From Lishizhenia tianjinensis (GTDB taxonomy: Bacteria; Bacteroidota; Bacteroidia; Flavobacteriales_D; Crocinitomicaceae): a stretch of 64,000 nt of DNA. Positions 18,369 to 26,557 of this stretch are shown in pieces. The position numbers and the translations under genes were made by a program. The stretch is from positions 1 to 64,000 of the forward strand of contig NZ_FPAS01000005.1 in the NCBI RefSeq assembly GCF_900116425.1. Reading direction: 5' to 3'. Each line of letters starts with the position of its first letter. The first letter of the stretch is position 1. The notes under the pieces were generated by a model. It worked only from the letters and a program-made list of their open reading frames with translations, had not been told where the DNA came from and made no database searches.

Positions 18369-19076
18369 ATGCTCTGGACTGCATTAACATTAGGACTCAT
18401 TAGTAATCTTCACTGCCTTGGTATGTGTGGACCTATCGCCCTTGCCCTACCTGTAGGGAACATGCAGCCATTGCAAAAATTCATTTCCATTTTCACGTAT
18501 AATTTTGGTAGAATTACGGTCTATACCCTACTCGGTTTGGTTCTAGGATTTTTCGGAAGCTCTTTAAAACTCATAGGTTTCTTACAAGGTTTTAGTATAC
18601 TGGCTGGAATAGCTTTAATACTCATCGGTTTAAGTGAATTCGGAATCTTAAAATTTAAGTTGCAGCACGTAGGTTTTAAAGCCTTGAATCAATTGAAAGG
18701 AAAGTTTGCCCAACTCTTACAGAAAAGAAGTTTAGACGCCTTCTTTATGATGGGGATTTTCAATGGTTTACTCCCCTGTGGTATGGTTTACTCGGCGTTG
18801 ATTGCCTCTTTGGTAATGGGAAGCGTGCAGGGCGGTGCTACGTACATGTTCCTTTATGGAATAGGAACTTTACCCGTGATGTTCTTTCTACCCTTCTTTA
18901 AAAGCTTCTTTCATTTCAAGGCCAAGCGCTATTTAAAAATACTCATTCCAGCCTCTTTTATACTCATAGGAGGATTACTAGTACTGCGAGGAGCAAACTT
19001 AGGGATACCCTATATGAGTCCTGCCCTCCAAGAACAAATCGGGGTGCTACCCGCAAATCAAATTAACTGTCATTAA
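18369..19076 (+). CDS. Sulfite exporter TauE/SafE-like membrane protein of the cco cluster
   Basis: 235 residues with about six membrane helices. The first loop carries LHCLGMCGPIALALP, a Cys motif (HCxGMCGP) found in the UreH/DsbD-like TauE/SafE proteins that follow ccoGH in many bacteria; LPCGMVYSAL near residue 137 is a second conserved Cys-containing turn. The family is often annotated as a sulfite exporter, but the gene context points to metal or redox handling during cbb3 assembly. The exact substrate is unknown. It starts two bases after ccoH stops. Confidence 0.8.
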   Translation: MLWTALTLGLISNLHCLGMCGPIALALPVGNMQPLQKFISIFTYNFGRITVYTLLGLVLGFFGSSLKLIGFLQGFSILAGIALILIGLSEFGILKFKLQHVGFKALNQLKGKFAQLLQKRSLDAFFMMGIFNGLLPCGMVYSALIASLVMGSVQGGATYMFLYGIGTLPVMFFLPFFKSFFHFKAKRYLKILIPASFILIGGLLVLRGANLGIPYMSPALQEQIGVLPANQINCH

Positions 19077-19077
19077 C

Positions 19078-19851
19078 ATGCATACTTTTCTCTTTAAATA
19101 TCTAGTTTTCGGACCTATATCCAGCAGAAGACTGGGCAGATCCTTAGGCCTTAACATTTTGCCCAAAGAGCACAAACTTTGCAATTTCGATTGTGTGTAC
19201 TGTGAGTGCGGTGAAGACCATGAAAAACATCAAAATGTAAAATTCCCAACGGTAGAAGACATCATTGAAGAATTGCTTTTAAAGTGCCAAATGCTCAACG
19301 ATAGAGGTATAGAAATAGACACCATAAGCTTTGCTGGAAATGGTGAACCAACACTTCATCCCGACTTTGAGGAGATCATGTACTCGGTAAAAACAGTGAG
19401 GGATCTATTGTTGCCCAAAGCAAAAATTGCGGTATTAAACAATGCCACTATGCTACACAAACGTCAGGTTAAAAAGGCATTGGATATTGCGGATTACTCG
19501 ATTTGCAAACTCGATGCTGGAGACGAAAAAAGTTTTCAGTTAATCAACAGACCTTTGGGGAATTTGACCTATGAAAAAGTAAAAGAAAACTTGAGAAACT
19601 ACGGCAATAAACTCATCATACAAAGTTTGTTTTTCAAAGGAAAAAACGCCAATGAAAAGTTGGGGAATTACAAAGACGAAGAAATAGAAAAATACCTTCA
19701 AGAGGTAGTTGAAATACAACCCGAGAGTGTAATGCTTTACAGTTTGGATAGAACTACAGCCGTTCCCGATTTAGAAGCGGTAAGTATTGCTCAATTAAAA
19801 ACCATCGCCCAACGTTTAAATCAATTAGGAATTACTGCAACCGTAGCATAA
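19078..19851 (+). CDS. Radical SAM protein
   Basis: 257 residues with the CX3CX2C motif CNFDCVYC (Cys35, Cys39, Cys42) that holds a SAM-bound [4Fe-4S] cluster, plus a Gly-rich strand (SFAGNGEPTLHPDF) typical of SAM binding. The N-terminal SRRLGRSLGLN matches a widespread class of radical SAM proteins whose substrate is not established. It lies one base after the TauE-like gene and one base before hemN, so it is probably cotranscribed with oxidase assembly and haem synthesis. Oxygen-sensitive chemistry fits a low-oxygen operon. Confidence 0.82.
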   Translation: MHTFLFKYLVFGPISSRRLGRSLGLNILPKEHKLCNFDCVYCECGEDHEKHQNVKFPTVEDIIEELLLKCQMLNDRGIEIDTISFAGNGEPTLHPDFEEIMYSVKTVRDLLLPKAKIAVLNNATMLHKRQVKKALDIADYSICKLDAGDEKSFQLINRPLGNLTYEKVKENLRNYGNKLIIQSLFFKGKNANEKLGNYKDEEIEKYLQEVVEIQPESVMLYSLDRTTAVPDLEAVSIAQLKTIAQRLNQLGITATVA

Positions 19852-19852
19852 A

Positions 19853-21205
19853 ATGAGTGAATTAATACGCAAATACAACCAACCTGGACCTAGATATACA
19901 AGTTACCCCACAGTTCCTTTTTGGAAGGATATGGACATCGATAAGGAAGCTTGGAAAAAGAGTTTGGTAGAAGCCTTTAAAGTAAGACGCAACAAAGAGG
20001 TTAGTTTATACATACACCTCCCGTTTTGCGAGCAACTCTGTACCTTTTGTGGCTGTCATAAACGCATCACAAAAAACCATGCGGTGGAAGAACCCTATTT
20101 ACTTACAGTTTTAAAAGAATGGCAATTGTACACCTTCTTTCTTGGAGAGGACATGGTGATAAAGGAAATTCATTTAGGAGGAGGAACACCTACTTTTTTC
20201 CAACCCGAAAATTTAGAAAGACTTATTCAGGGCATACGCGCACTTAGTTTATTTGACCCAAACGTGAGTTTAAGCTTTGAGGCGCACCCCAACAACACTA
20301 CGGAAGAACACCTTAAAACTTTTAGAGAACTAGGTTTTAATCGTTTAAGTTTTGGAATACAAGATTACGATCCGAAGGTGCAAAAAACCATTAACAGAAT
20401 TCAATCTTTCGAGCAGGTTCAATCTGTACATCAATTGGCTTTGGATTATGGTTTCACTTCTGTGAGTCATGACATTATCTACGGTTTACCTCATCAAACC
20501 TTGGAGAGTATACAAGATACGATAGCTAAAACAGCGCAGTTAAGACCCCACCGTATTTCCTTCTACAGTTATGCACATGTTCCCTGGATCAAAGGTGTTG
20601 GTCAACGCGGTTACAGCGAAGACGACCTTCCTAAAAACGAAGAGAAGCAAGCCTTATACGAATATGGAAAAGCAGAATTATTGAAATTAGGCTATGAAGA
20701 AATAGGGATGGATCACTTTGCTTTACCGGAGGATGAATTGTCTATTGCCCATCACAAGGGTGAACTTCACCGCAACTTTATGGGCTATACAACGCAAAGT
20801 ACAGAAGTGATGATAGGTTTGGGTATGTCGGCCATCTCCGATGCTTGGGGAGCCTTTGCACAGAACGACAAACACGTTGAAGATTATCAAGCGACAATCA
20901 ACAGCGGTGAATTAGCCGTTTTTAGAGGTCATTTTTTAAGCGAAGAAGACGAAATCGTGCGTAGACTCATCTTAGATTTGATGTGTAGGTATAAAGCCTC
21001 TATTCCAGCTCAAATTGCAGAAAGTGAATTTATCAATCAAGAGTTGCTTCAAGAACTTATCAGCGATGAACTTATACATTACAAGGGTAATGAATTAGAA
21101 ATTTTGGAAAAAGGAAAACCCTTTCTTCGCAATGTTTGCATGTGTTTCGATTTGAAACTCAACCAACGCGAAAAAAGGGAGCAATTATTTAGTTCTACGA
21201 TATAA
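19853..21205 (+). CDS. hemN: Oxygen-independent coproporphyrinogen III oxidase
   Basis: 450 residues. The N-terminus PGPRYTSYPTVPFW and the CX3CX2CXC motif CEQLCTFCGC (Cys59, 63, 66, 68) mark true HemN; GGGTPTFF is the SAM-binding strand. It converts coproporphyrinogen III to protoporphyrinogen IX without oxygen, so haem can be made when oxygen is scarce, which fits its position at the end of the cbb3 cluster. It differs from the HemW homologue near 62 kb, which lacks the fourth Cys. No clear terminator lies in the 15 bases before the convergent gene. Confidence 0.93.
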   Translation: MSELIRKYNQPGPRYTSYPTVPFWKDMDIDKEAWKKSLVEAFKVRRNKEVSLYIHLPFCEQLCTFCGCHKRITKNHAVEEPYLLTVLKEWQLYTFFLGEDMVIKEIHLGGGTPTFFQPENLERLIQGIRALSLFDPNVSLSFEAHPNNTTEEHLKTFRELGFNRLSFGIQDYDPKVQKTINRIQSFEQVQSVHQLALDYGFTSVSHDIIYGLPHQTLESIQDTIAKTAQLRPHRISFYSYAHVPWIKGVGQRGYSEDDLPKNEEKQALYEYGKAELLKLGYEEIGMDHFALPEDELSIAHHKGELHRNFMGYTTQSTEVMIGLGMSAISDAWGAFAQNDKHVEDYQATINSGELAVFRGHFLSEEDEIVRRLILDLMCRYKASIPAQIAESEFINQELLQELISDELIHYKGNELEILEKGKPFLRNVCMCFDLKLNQREKREQLFSSTI

Positions 21206-21220
21206 TATCCTTCGAATAAC

Positions 21221-21868
21221 TTAGATGAATAATCCGTTTTGCATGGCGTACATCACCAATCCAACACGAGATTTTACACCTAATTTATCAAAAACAGATG
21301 CTCTGTAGTTATCTATGGTTTTCACGCTTAAACACATTTTGTCAGCGATTTTATCATAGGTATCTTCAGAGCAAGCTAATTCTATAAAGCGCAATTCTTT
21401 AGGGTTTAAAGCATCTTGTTTTTCCAATTCAGACTTGTCACCGTTAATGGTTCCTATCAATTGAGAGGTCATCTGTTCTGTATAATGAAAACCTTTGTCC
21501 ACCATATCAATAATCGCACGCTCTAACTCCTCAGGATCTACATCTTTTGAGATATAACCTTTGATACCCAAACGCAACATTTTTAATAGAGAAGTATCAT
21601 CATCATTCATGGTCACCACCAAAAGTTTCATTTTTGGATACAACTCCTTTAATTGCTTAACGGTTTGAAAACCATCCATTACGGGCATGTTAATATCCAC
21701 TAAGGCTAAATCGGGAATGATTTGGTTTTCTAACTGCTCTAAGAAATGTTTTCCATGATCCGCTTCGCAAACCACTGTAAAATTTGAATTGATGTTTTGG
21801 ATTAAGTTGGCTAATCCACTTCTAAAAAGTTTATGATCGTCTACTACAGCGATGTTAATGTTTTCCAT
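21221..21868 (-). CDS. NarL/FixJ-type response regulator
   Basis: 215 residues. Receiver (1-120): acidic pair in VVDDHK, phospho-acceptor Asp58 (LALVDINMPVMDGF) and Lys in YISKDV. A linker precedes a LuxR-type helix-turn-helix (~150-215: LNPKELRFIELACSEDTYDKIADKMCLSVKTIDNYRASVFDKLGV). It is the partner of the kinase encoded one base upstream, and the two are surely cotranscribed. Targets are unknown; the neighbouring Cys-motif and membrane-protein genes are natural candidates. Confidence 0.92.
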   Translation of the reverse strand: MENINIAVVDDHKLFRSGLANLIQNINSNFTVVCEADHGKHFLEQLENQIIPDLALVDINMPVMDGFQTVKQLKELYPKMKLLVVTMNDDDTSLLKMLRLGIKGYISKDVDPEELERAIIDMVDKGFHYTEQMTSQLIGTINGDKSELEKQDALNPKELRFIELACSEDTYDKIADKMCLSVKTIDNYRASVFDKLGVKSRVGLVMYAMQNGLFI

Positions 21869-21869
21869 T

Positions 21870-22625
21870 TTATATACTAATTTGATAGGTTGTACCCTTA
21901 CCTGGAACTGATTTTAAATCAAAACTTCCTCCGATAAATTTACACCTTTCTTTGATATTTAATATTCCTGAACCCAAATTGACTTCCTCCAAGACAAAAC
22001 CTTTACCATTGTCTTCTATACGAATGAAACTGTCGTTTTCATCCATCTTAATGGTGATAAAAACTTCGGTGGCTTCTGCGTGTTTGATTACGTTGTTGAG
22101 AATTTCCTGCACCATACGATACATGAAAATTTCTTTATCCTTATCAATCTCAACATCTTCAGTAGGTAGTTCGAGATGTATTTTTAACTCGCCCGCTTTT
22201 TCGTAGCGATCTACATCCATTTTAATCATACCAAATAACCCGAAACGATTTAGATTTTCTCCCTTTAAACTTACAGACAATGATCGAATATCCTGAATGT
22301 GCTGTTTAATTAACTCCGTGGATTGTTTAAGATTTTCTTCTCCACCTTCATCTACATGTTTGGTTAACAGACTTAAGTTCATCTTTATTAAAGAAGCAAC
22401 TTGCCCGAAATTATCATGCAACTCTCTTGAGATTGTGGTCAATGTTTCTTCCTTCATCTCTATTTGAGCTTGAAGTACCGCTTGTTTAAATTGTTCCCTT
22501 TCCAACTCAAAAACCTCTTGTTTTCTTCTGTACAGAATAATAAAGTAGATAATGAATACCAACAAGGAAATGACCAGTAGCGTACCGGTAATTACAGAAA
22601 ATATTATTACGAATTGATCAGACAT
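21870..22625 (-). CDS. Membrane sensor histidine kinase, HisKA_3 (NarX-like) family
   Basis: 251 residues from the ATG at 22625; a GTG 15 bases upstream is possible but less likely. One N-terminal membrane helix (VIIFSVITGTLLVISLLVFIIYFI) leads to a coiled coil and the HisKA_3 motif RELHDNFGQVASLI, whose His is phosphorylated, then an HATPase domain with NVIKHAEA and EDNGKGF, ending in GKGTTYQI. There is almost no periplasmic part, so the signal is probably sensed in the membrane, in the cytoplasm or through a partner protein. The regulator gene follows at once. Its membrane-protein neighbours could be such partners, which is inference. Confidence 0.9.
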   Translation of the reverse strand: MSDQFVIIFSVITGTLLVISLLVFIIYFIILYRRKQEVFELEREQFKQAVLQAQIEMKEETLTTISRELHDNFGQVASLIKMNLSLLTKHVDEGGEENLKQSTELIKQHIQDIRSLSVSLKGENLNRFGLFGMIKMDVDRYEKAGELKIHLELPTEDVEIDKDKEIFMYRMVQEILNNVIKHAEATEVFITIKMDENDSFIRIEDNGKGFVLEEVNLGSGILNIKERCKFIGGSFDLKSVPGKGTTYQISI

Positions 22626-22763
22626 AAAGTAAAAAATCACATCAAGCAGTGTGCTCTAAATTGGTCTTAATATAGTTAAACTAAATCTTTCTTTTTTAGG
22701 CTAGCGAAAATTCTAATGTAACTAGAAATTCATTTTAACCACGTAATACTTAGTGACCTCTTA

Positions 22764-23435
22764 TTAATTGACCGTTCTGACTTGATAAGTGTTACACTCT
22801 TTAGAGCAAGCATGTCCCAAACCAACGTAATTCCCACTTATTACCCCATCTTTCATTTGTCCAACTGAGAAGTTCAAATGTCTTGGTACTGTATTTCCTT
22901 TCGCCGGAGAAAGCACAGGAATAAACACAAACACATCTTTCTTATTCTCTTCTGTGGTTGTTTTATCCAAACCTAAAAAGTCCAAAAATTCTTTCGTAAA
23001 ATTAACTGAAGTAATTTTTTCACCATTGGGTAACACCAAGACTTCCTCTCCAGACAGAACCGCTTGTTTCAAATCCTCATTTAACTGTACAGGATTTGGC
23101 GTCTCATCAAAACTGTTAACGTCTTTTGAACTTATGGGCAAAGTAACAGGATGCTGAGATGAAGGCATCATAGCATCAAGGTTTACCGTTAAATTCTTTA
23201 TGGGAGAAAGATACACCTCCATCTTCGCTACTTCAGTAGTTCCTGTACATGCAAGTGTTAAACAGAGTTCTTTCGCCTTTTGAAGGGCAAGTCCTATCTC
23301 TTCTCTAGAAAAAGCATAAGCCCTTATGAAATTGCCATAAGCATCAAAAAATAAATCATTAGAACTTACATTTTGATACATATGTATAGACTTTTGAATT
23401 TGGACAGGGGATAAATTTACAGTTGGAATTTCCAT
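22764..23435 (-). CDS. Unknown protein with C-terminal Cys motif, paralogue of the 26.6 kb gene
   Basis: 223 residues, no signal peptide or membrane helix, not recognised. It shares with the 26558-27238 product an ENKKDVFVFIPV segment and a C-terminal DGVISG...CSKECNTYQ block, so the two are paralogues. The spaced cysteines near the C-terminus (CxxxC) could bind a metal or form a disulfide. The middle contains a possible Pro/Ser-rich linker (residues ~90-115). A TACATTTG -7 element on the minus strand (23455-23462) gives a good promoter 19 bases before the ATG. The NarL-type kinase gene lies 138 bases downstream on the same strand, so this gene may belong to that transcription unit. Confidence 0.72.
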   Translation of the reverse strand: MEIPTVNLSPVQIQKSIHMYQNVSSNDLFFDAYGNFIRAYAFSREEIGLALQKAKELCLTLACTGTTEVAKMEVYLSPIKNLTVNLDAMMPSSQHPVTLPISSKDVNSFDETPNPVQLNEDLKQAVLSGEEVLVLPNGEKITSVNFTKEFLDFLGLDKTTTEENKKDVFVFIPVLSPAKGNTVPRHLNFSVGQMKDGVISGNYVGLGHACSKECNTYQVRTVN

Positions 23436-23454
23436 GGTATCTATTTGGTAGGTC

Positions 23455-23462
23455 CAAATGTA
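23455..23462 (-). promoter_or_regulatory. -7 promoter element of the 223-aa Cys-motif gene
   Basis: Read on the minus strand the bases are TACATTTG, a perfect match to TAnnTTTG, about 20 bases before the start codon. No clear -33 TTG/TTTG partner is visible at the usual spacing. Confidence 0.5.
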
Positions 23463-23524
23463 AGCGCTAGTAAGTGGCTTTGTTCATAATCCGATAAAAT
23501 ACAGGCATAAACATGCATGAAAAG

Positions 23525-23539
23525 GGGGGAAATCCCCTA
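23525..23539. promoter_or_regulatory. GGGG-AAAT-CCCC inverted repeat, possible operator
   Basis: GGGGAAATCCCC (23527-23538) is an inverted repeat in an otherwise AT-rich gap between divergent signals: the minus-strand promoter at 23455 and a plus-strand promoter at 23584. Its centre lies about 63 bases before the predicted plus-strand start. A regulator is not known; the nearby NarL-type protein is one possibility. Confidence 0.3.
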
Positions 23540-23591
23540 ACGATTTCAGGCTCTCCCCTTGGGCTAAAAACTTAAAGGCTTAGCATCTTTG

Positions 23592-23680
23592 TGTCATATA
23601 TAATTGAGAACTTATATAATACGCATTTTACTAACCACTCCAAGCGGCATTGATGATCATCAATGCCGCTTGTTTTTTAT
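23592..23680 (+). ncRNA. Candidate small RNA with strong intrinsic terminator
   Basis: A TTG (23560-23562), 21 bases, then CATCTTTG (23584-23591) resemble a Bacteroidetes promoter. About 50 bases later a perfect 32-bp palindrome (23641-23672, CAAGCGGCATTGATGA and its complement) is followed by GTTTTTTAT on the plus strand only. Both flanking genes are on the minus strand, so the terminator serves neither; the simplest reading is an independent RNA of about 80-90 bases. No protein of sensible length is encoded. Confidence 0.45.
23641..23679 (+). terminator. Intrinsic terminator, plus strand
   Basis: A 16-bp perfect stem (23641-23672) is followed by GTTTTTT. On the minus strand the sequence after the stem is GGAGTGG, so termination is directional and ends the candidate small RNA. 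Confidence 0.75.
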
Positions 23681-24441
23681 CCCTTTTTCCCCTCTACAAG
23701 TATTTTCGGTTTTAAAAATATAATGTACAGCATCACGGTATACCCCATGTCCAAGCAAATGGTGGAAAGATCAAAAACCATCAACCTGTATTCAATTAAT
23801 ATTTCCAAAGGAAGTTTGTACAATACCGGTCTAAAGGATAAGGACCAGAATTTCACACAGTAGATCAATACGTTGGCAAATGAAAAAAGGAATACTGGAT
23901 TTTTAGCGAGCGGAATATAACTCGGACTTTCCATCAATTGGACAAAGCTCAACAAACACAGCACGATGGTATAGATGCAAAAGATAGCAACAGACAAAAA
24001 AGGAAATGAATAATCCCTCGAAAATACAGACGGATTAAAAATTATCAAGAATAAAAATCCCAAGCTCACCCAATAAAAGCGCTTTTCTCCTTTGGGCGAA
24101 AACTTTAAATACAGAGAAAAAATAAGATAATTCAATGCATAGAGAAAAACAGTAATGAGCAAATAGTTAAAGCGATTATTGATCTCCAGCACTCTGAAGA
24201 ACATCATTGTTGATTCTAACAAAAACACACCTAAAAAAAGCAAGTTGATAAACCGAGCCATGCGCGTTAATTTAGGGAAATGAATTAGACCGTATAAGAC
24301 TCCTGTTAATAAGACAAAGTTGTAGTAAAAATACTGAACACTAAGTTGATCTAAGTAGTAATAAAGGAGGGAAACAGCTACGAACAAGGTTAAATCTAAC
24401 CCTAGAAATCGTTGAATACTTTGAACGCGTTGCAGTAGCAT
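23677..24441 (-). CDS. Multi-pass membrane protein, paralogue 1 of 3
   Basis: 254 residues, not recognised. Seven or eight hydrophobic helices (about 18-32, 40-53, 64-81, 93-112, 121-134, 147-168, 183-203, 229-245) and short loops; no soluble domain. The C-terminal third (NPVFLFSFANVLIYCVKFWSLSFRPVLYKLPLEI in part) is closely matched by the 25718-26476 product and more distantly by the 24662-25447 product. The repeated FRPVLxKLP loop is the best family signature. The topology recalls seven-helix sensor modules found at the N-terminus of some Bacteroidota kinases, here as a stand-alone protein; that comparison is inference. A minus-strand TATCTTTG (24458-24465) lies 17 bases before the ATG. 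Confidence 0.7.
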   Translation of the reverse strand: MLLQRVQSIQRFLGLDLTLFVAVSLLYYYLDQLSVQYFYYNFVLLTGVLYGLIHFPKLTRMARFINLLFLGVFLLESTMMFFRVLEINNRFNYLLITVFLYALNYLIFSLYLKFSPKGEKRFYWVSLGFLFLIIFNPSVFSRDYSFPFLSVAIFCIYTIVLCLLSFVQLMESPSYIPLAKNPVFLFSFANVLIYCVKFWSLSFRPVLYKLPLEILIEYRLMVFDLSTICLDMGYTVMLYIIFLKPKILVEGKKG

Positions 24442-24457
24442 AAGGAGCTGATTTACT

Positions 24458-24465
24458 CAAAGATA
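24458..24465 (-). promoter_or_regulatory. -7 promoter element of membrane paralogue 1
   Basis: The minus-strand sequence TATCTTTG is a perfect TAnnTTTG, 17 bases before the ATG at 24441. The rest of the 220-base gap to the next gene is AT-rich with nothing else recognisable. Confidence 0.5.
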
Positions 24466-24661
24466 TAAGATTTCAGGTAAATGTTCGGTTTATTTGACAG
24501 AAGACATAAAGATGATGATTATTGACAAAACCTTAAGGAAGAAACCTTGGGCTATCAATGCATTGACTTCGAACTTATCATCAAATTTCATTATTTAAAA
24601 AATCACTCTATTTACTCCCTCCGCTTGGGTGCATAATCAAAGTACTTGTTTGAATTGGACA

Positions 24662-25447
24662 TTAAGCACCAGCTTTAGGGCCGCTGTTTTCTTTAGGGAA
24701 GTGTTTGATTTCAAGGCTTAACGCATAAGCTATCAAGAAATAACCTATAATTTGAATTAGAATATGAAAAGTATGAAAGACAAACCTGTATTGAAAAAGA
24801 AAATCTTTTGGAAATTTAGAGTAAACAGGTAAGAAAGATATGACCCAAAACAGGGTGCTATAAATCAGTAAATTGCCTAACGAATACACAAATAGAGTAT
24901 CCTTTTTTAAGGGAGTTAGCTTGGGTCTATCAAATAGGGCATACATGTAACACAAGGAAAACAACACGTTAATTAGGCACAAAAAAGAAATCGAAATTTT
25001 CGGTGTGAAGATTAACCCTAGGTTTACCAGGTAATCTAGAACAGATACACTAACCCCTAATAAGGTCACAATTACCAATATCTTATTTGTTAAAATTGAA
25101 TTTAATACGGAATTGGTATAGAGCATCCAATTTAAAACGAGGCCGGCGATGGATAATAGCGTATAGATTAAGAGAATTCCAACATCATCCAAGGTAAACA
25201 AAAGCTGTTGTCCGCTTATTTCTGCAAACAATACAAAGAATAAATACAGCAATAAAGCCTTTCCACGTAGAGATAACTTTTTAAACTGAAAAACCCCGTA
25301 AGCTAAAGATGAAACCAGAACAAGTAAGTAAACCAAAAATGGAACTGATTTATTGAACAGCCAGAATTGATTAATATCTAAAACACCTAAGATTGCAAGG
25401 AGACTAGCAACGATAAAAATCTTATGATACTTGAATACTTTCATCAT
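24662..25447 (-). CDS. Multi-pass membrane protein, paralogue 2 of 3 (most divergent)
   Basis: 261 residues from Met at 25447; the frame could open at an ATG at 25522, adding 25 residues, but the shorter form aligns end to end with the 252- and 254-residue paralogues. It has about eight hydrophobic helices. The region LFVYSLGNLLIYSTLFWVISF, then SKFPKDFLFQYRF, matches the family block in the neighbours but lacks the FRPVL motif. The tail is basic (EIKHFPKENSGPKAGA). Function is unknown. It sits in series with the other two paralogues, each separated by 190-270 bases, so separate promoters are likely. Confidence 0.65.
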   Translation of the reverse strand: MMKVFKYHKIFIVASLLAILGVLDINQFWLFNKSVPFLVYLLVLVSSLAYGVFQFKKLSLRGKALLLYLFFVLFAEISGQQLLFTLDDVGILLIYTLLSIAGLVLNWMLYTNSVLNSILTNKILVIVTLLGVSVSVLDYLVNLGLIFTPKISISFLCLINVLFSLCYMYALFDRPKLTPLKKDTLFVYSLGNLLIYSTLFWVISFLPVYSKFPKDFLFQYRFVFHTFHILIQIIGYFLIAYALSLEIKHFPKENSGPKAGA

Positions 25448-25717
25448 GCTGCTTTTATATATGCTTTCTTCAAAAGTTTGAATTCTACTCCTTGGGTTTG
25501 TTAATATCCATATAAAGATCATAAACAATAATCGTATAGCTTAAAAGATACCACATTTTTAGTTTCTAAAATGCCAAGTAAACATATCAGAATCACATGA
25601 AGAACACTTCGTGTATTTCTTTTAAAAAAACAGACTTACACTCATTTTGCTATCGTACCCACCAAAACCATCAATAAATCAGAATATTCAACAGTTAGTC
25701 TACTTCTATAGTTAAAC

Positions 25718-26476
25718 TCAATTTCCCTCCAGTTGAACAGGTTCCTTTTTATCTCCATATAACAGAATAAATACAAATACGCAATAAGCTATTTCCATTA
25801 TATAATTTGAAAAATTGAAGAGTAAGAACTTATATTTCAACATGATTTCCATAGGCAATTTATGCAGTACGGGACGAAAAGACACATTCCAAAACTTCAA
25901 AGAATACATTACAAGTGTAGCTACTGAAAACAAGAATACAGGATTAATCCATAATCTGGTTTTAATAGGTACTTCTATTAAATGATAGGGTGTATATAAA
26001 GACATTGAAATGACGTAAATACAAAACAAGCTGACAGCAATTGATGGAAAACCTGATAGATTCCAATGGTATATCATTATACTTAAAAAAAGACTTGCAA
26101 CTAGCAGTGAAAAAAGATTAAGCCCTTTTTTTTGTTTCCCAATTTGTTCTAAAAACTGACTAAAAATTAAGTGATGAAGTAGAAGGAGAAAAAATAATAA
26201 CAAAAAATAATACAAAGGAACTAACAGCTTTAACTCAACCAGTATCAACACTCCTAATTCAGATAAAAAAACTCCCAAAAATAAAATGGTGACTAATTTT
26301 AAAATTTTAGATCTCTTTTTGTATTGCGTAATCCCAATAATGAATCCACTAAGTAGTGTTAGATTATATACCAAACTATGGACGGAAAGGAAATATATAT
26401 TTACCCCAATATGATCTAAGTAAAAAGCTATAACTAAAAAACTTAAACTAATAGATACAAACAAACTCCCTTTCAT
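25718..26476 (-). CDS. Multi-pass membrane protein, paralogue 3 of 3
   Basis: 252 residues with seven or eight hydrophobic helices. It is the closest relative of the 23677-24441 product: both have NPVFLFS, a KFW-SFRPVL-KLP-EI block and a last helix ending in a short polar tail. Not recognised as a known transporter or receptor. A minus-strand TAATTTTG (26495-26502) precedes the ATG by 19 bases, and a terminator stem-loop separates it from the Cys-motif gene upstream, so it is its own transcription unit. Confidence 0.7.
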   Translation of the reverse strand: MKGSLFVSISLSFLVIAFYLDHIGVNIYFLSVHSLVYNLTLLSGFIIGITQYKKRSKILKLVTILFLGVFLSELGVLILVELKLLVPLYYFLLLFFLLLLHHLIFSQFLEQIGKQKKGLNLFSLLVASLFLSIMIYHWNLSGFPSIAVSLFCIYVISMSLYTPYHLIEVPIKTRLWINPVFLFSVATLVMYSLKFWNVSFRPVLHKLPMEIMLKYKFLLFNFSNYIMEIAYCVFVFILLYGDKKEPVQLEGN

Positions 26477-26494
26477 TCTAATAAACTAAGTTTT

Positions 26495-26502
26495 CAAAAT
26501 TA
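26495..26502 (-). promoter_or_regulatory. -7 promoter element of membrane paralogue 3
   Basis: The minus-strand sequence TAATTTTG is a perfect TAnnTTTG, 19 bases before the ATG at 26476 and just below the terminator stem-loop of the upstream gene. Confidence 0.5.
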
Positions 26503-26518
26503 ATCGAAGATGAATAAA

Positions 26519-26549
26519 GTATGAACTAGTTTTATTAACTAGTTCATAC
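26519..26549 (-). terminator. Stem-loop after the 226-aa Cys-motif gene
   Basis: GTATGAACTAGTT and its exact complement AACTAGTTCATAC form a 13-bp stem with a 5-base loop. On the minus strand it is followed by TTTATTC, a short T-rich tail, nine bases after the stop codon of the 226-aa gene. Confidence 0.6.
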
Positions 26550-26557
26550 CCTCAGTT

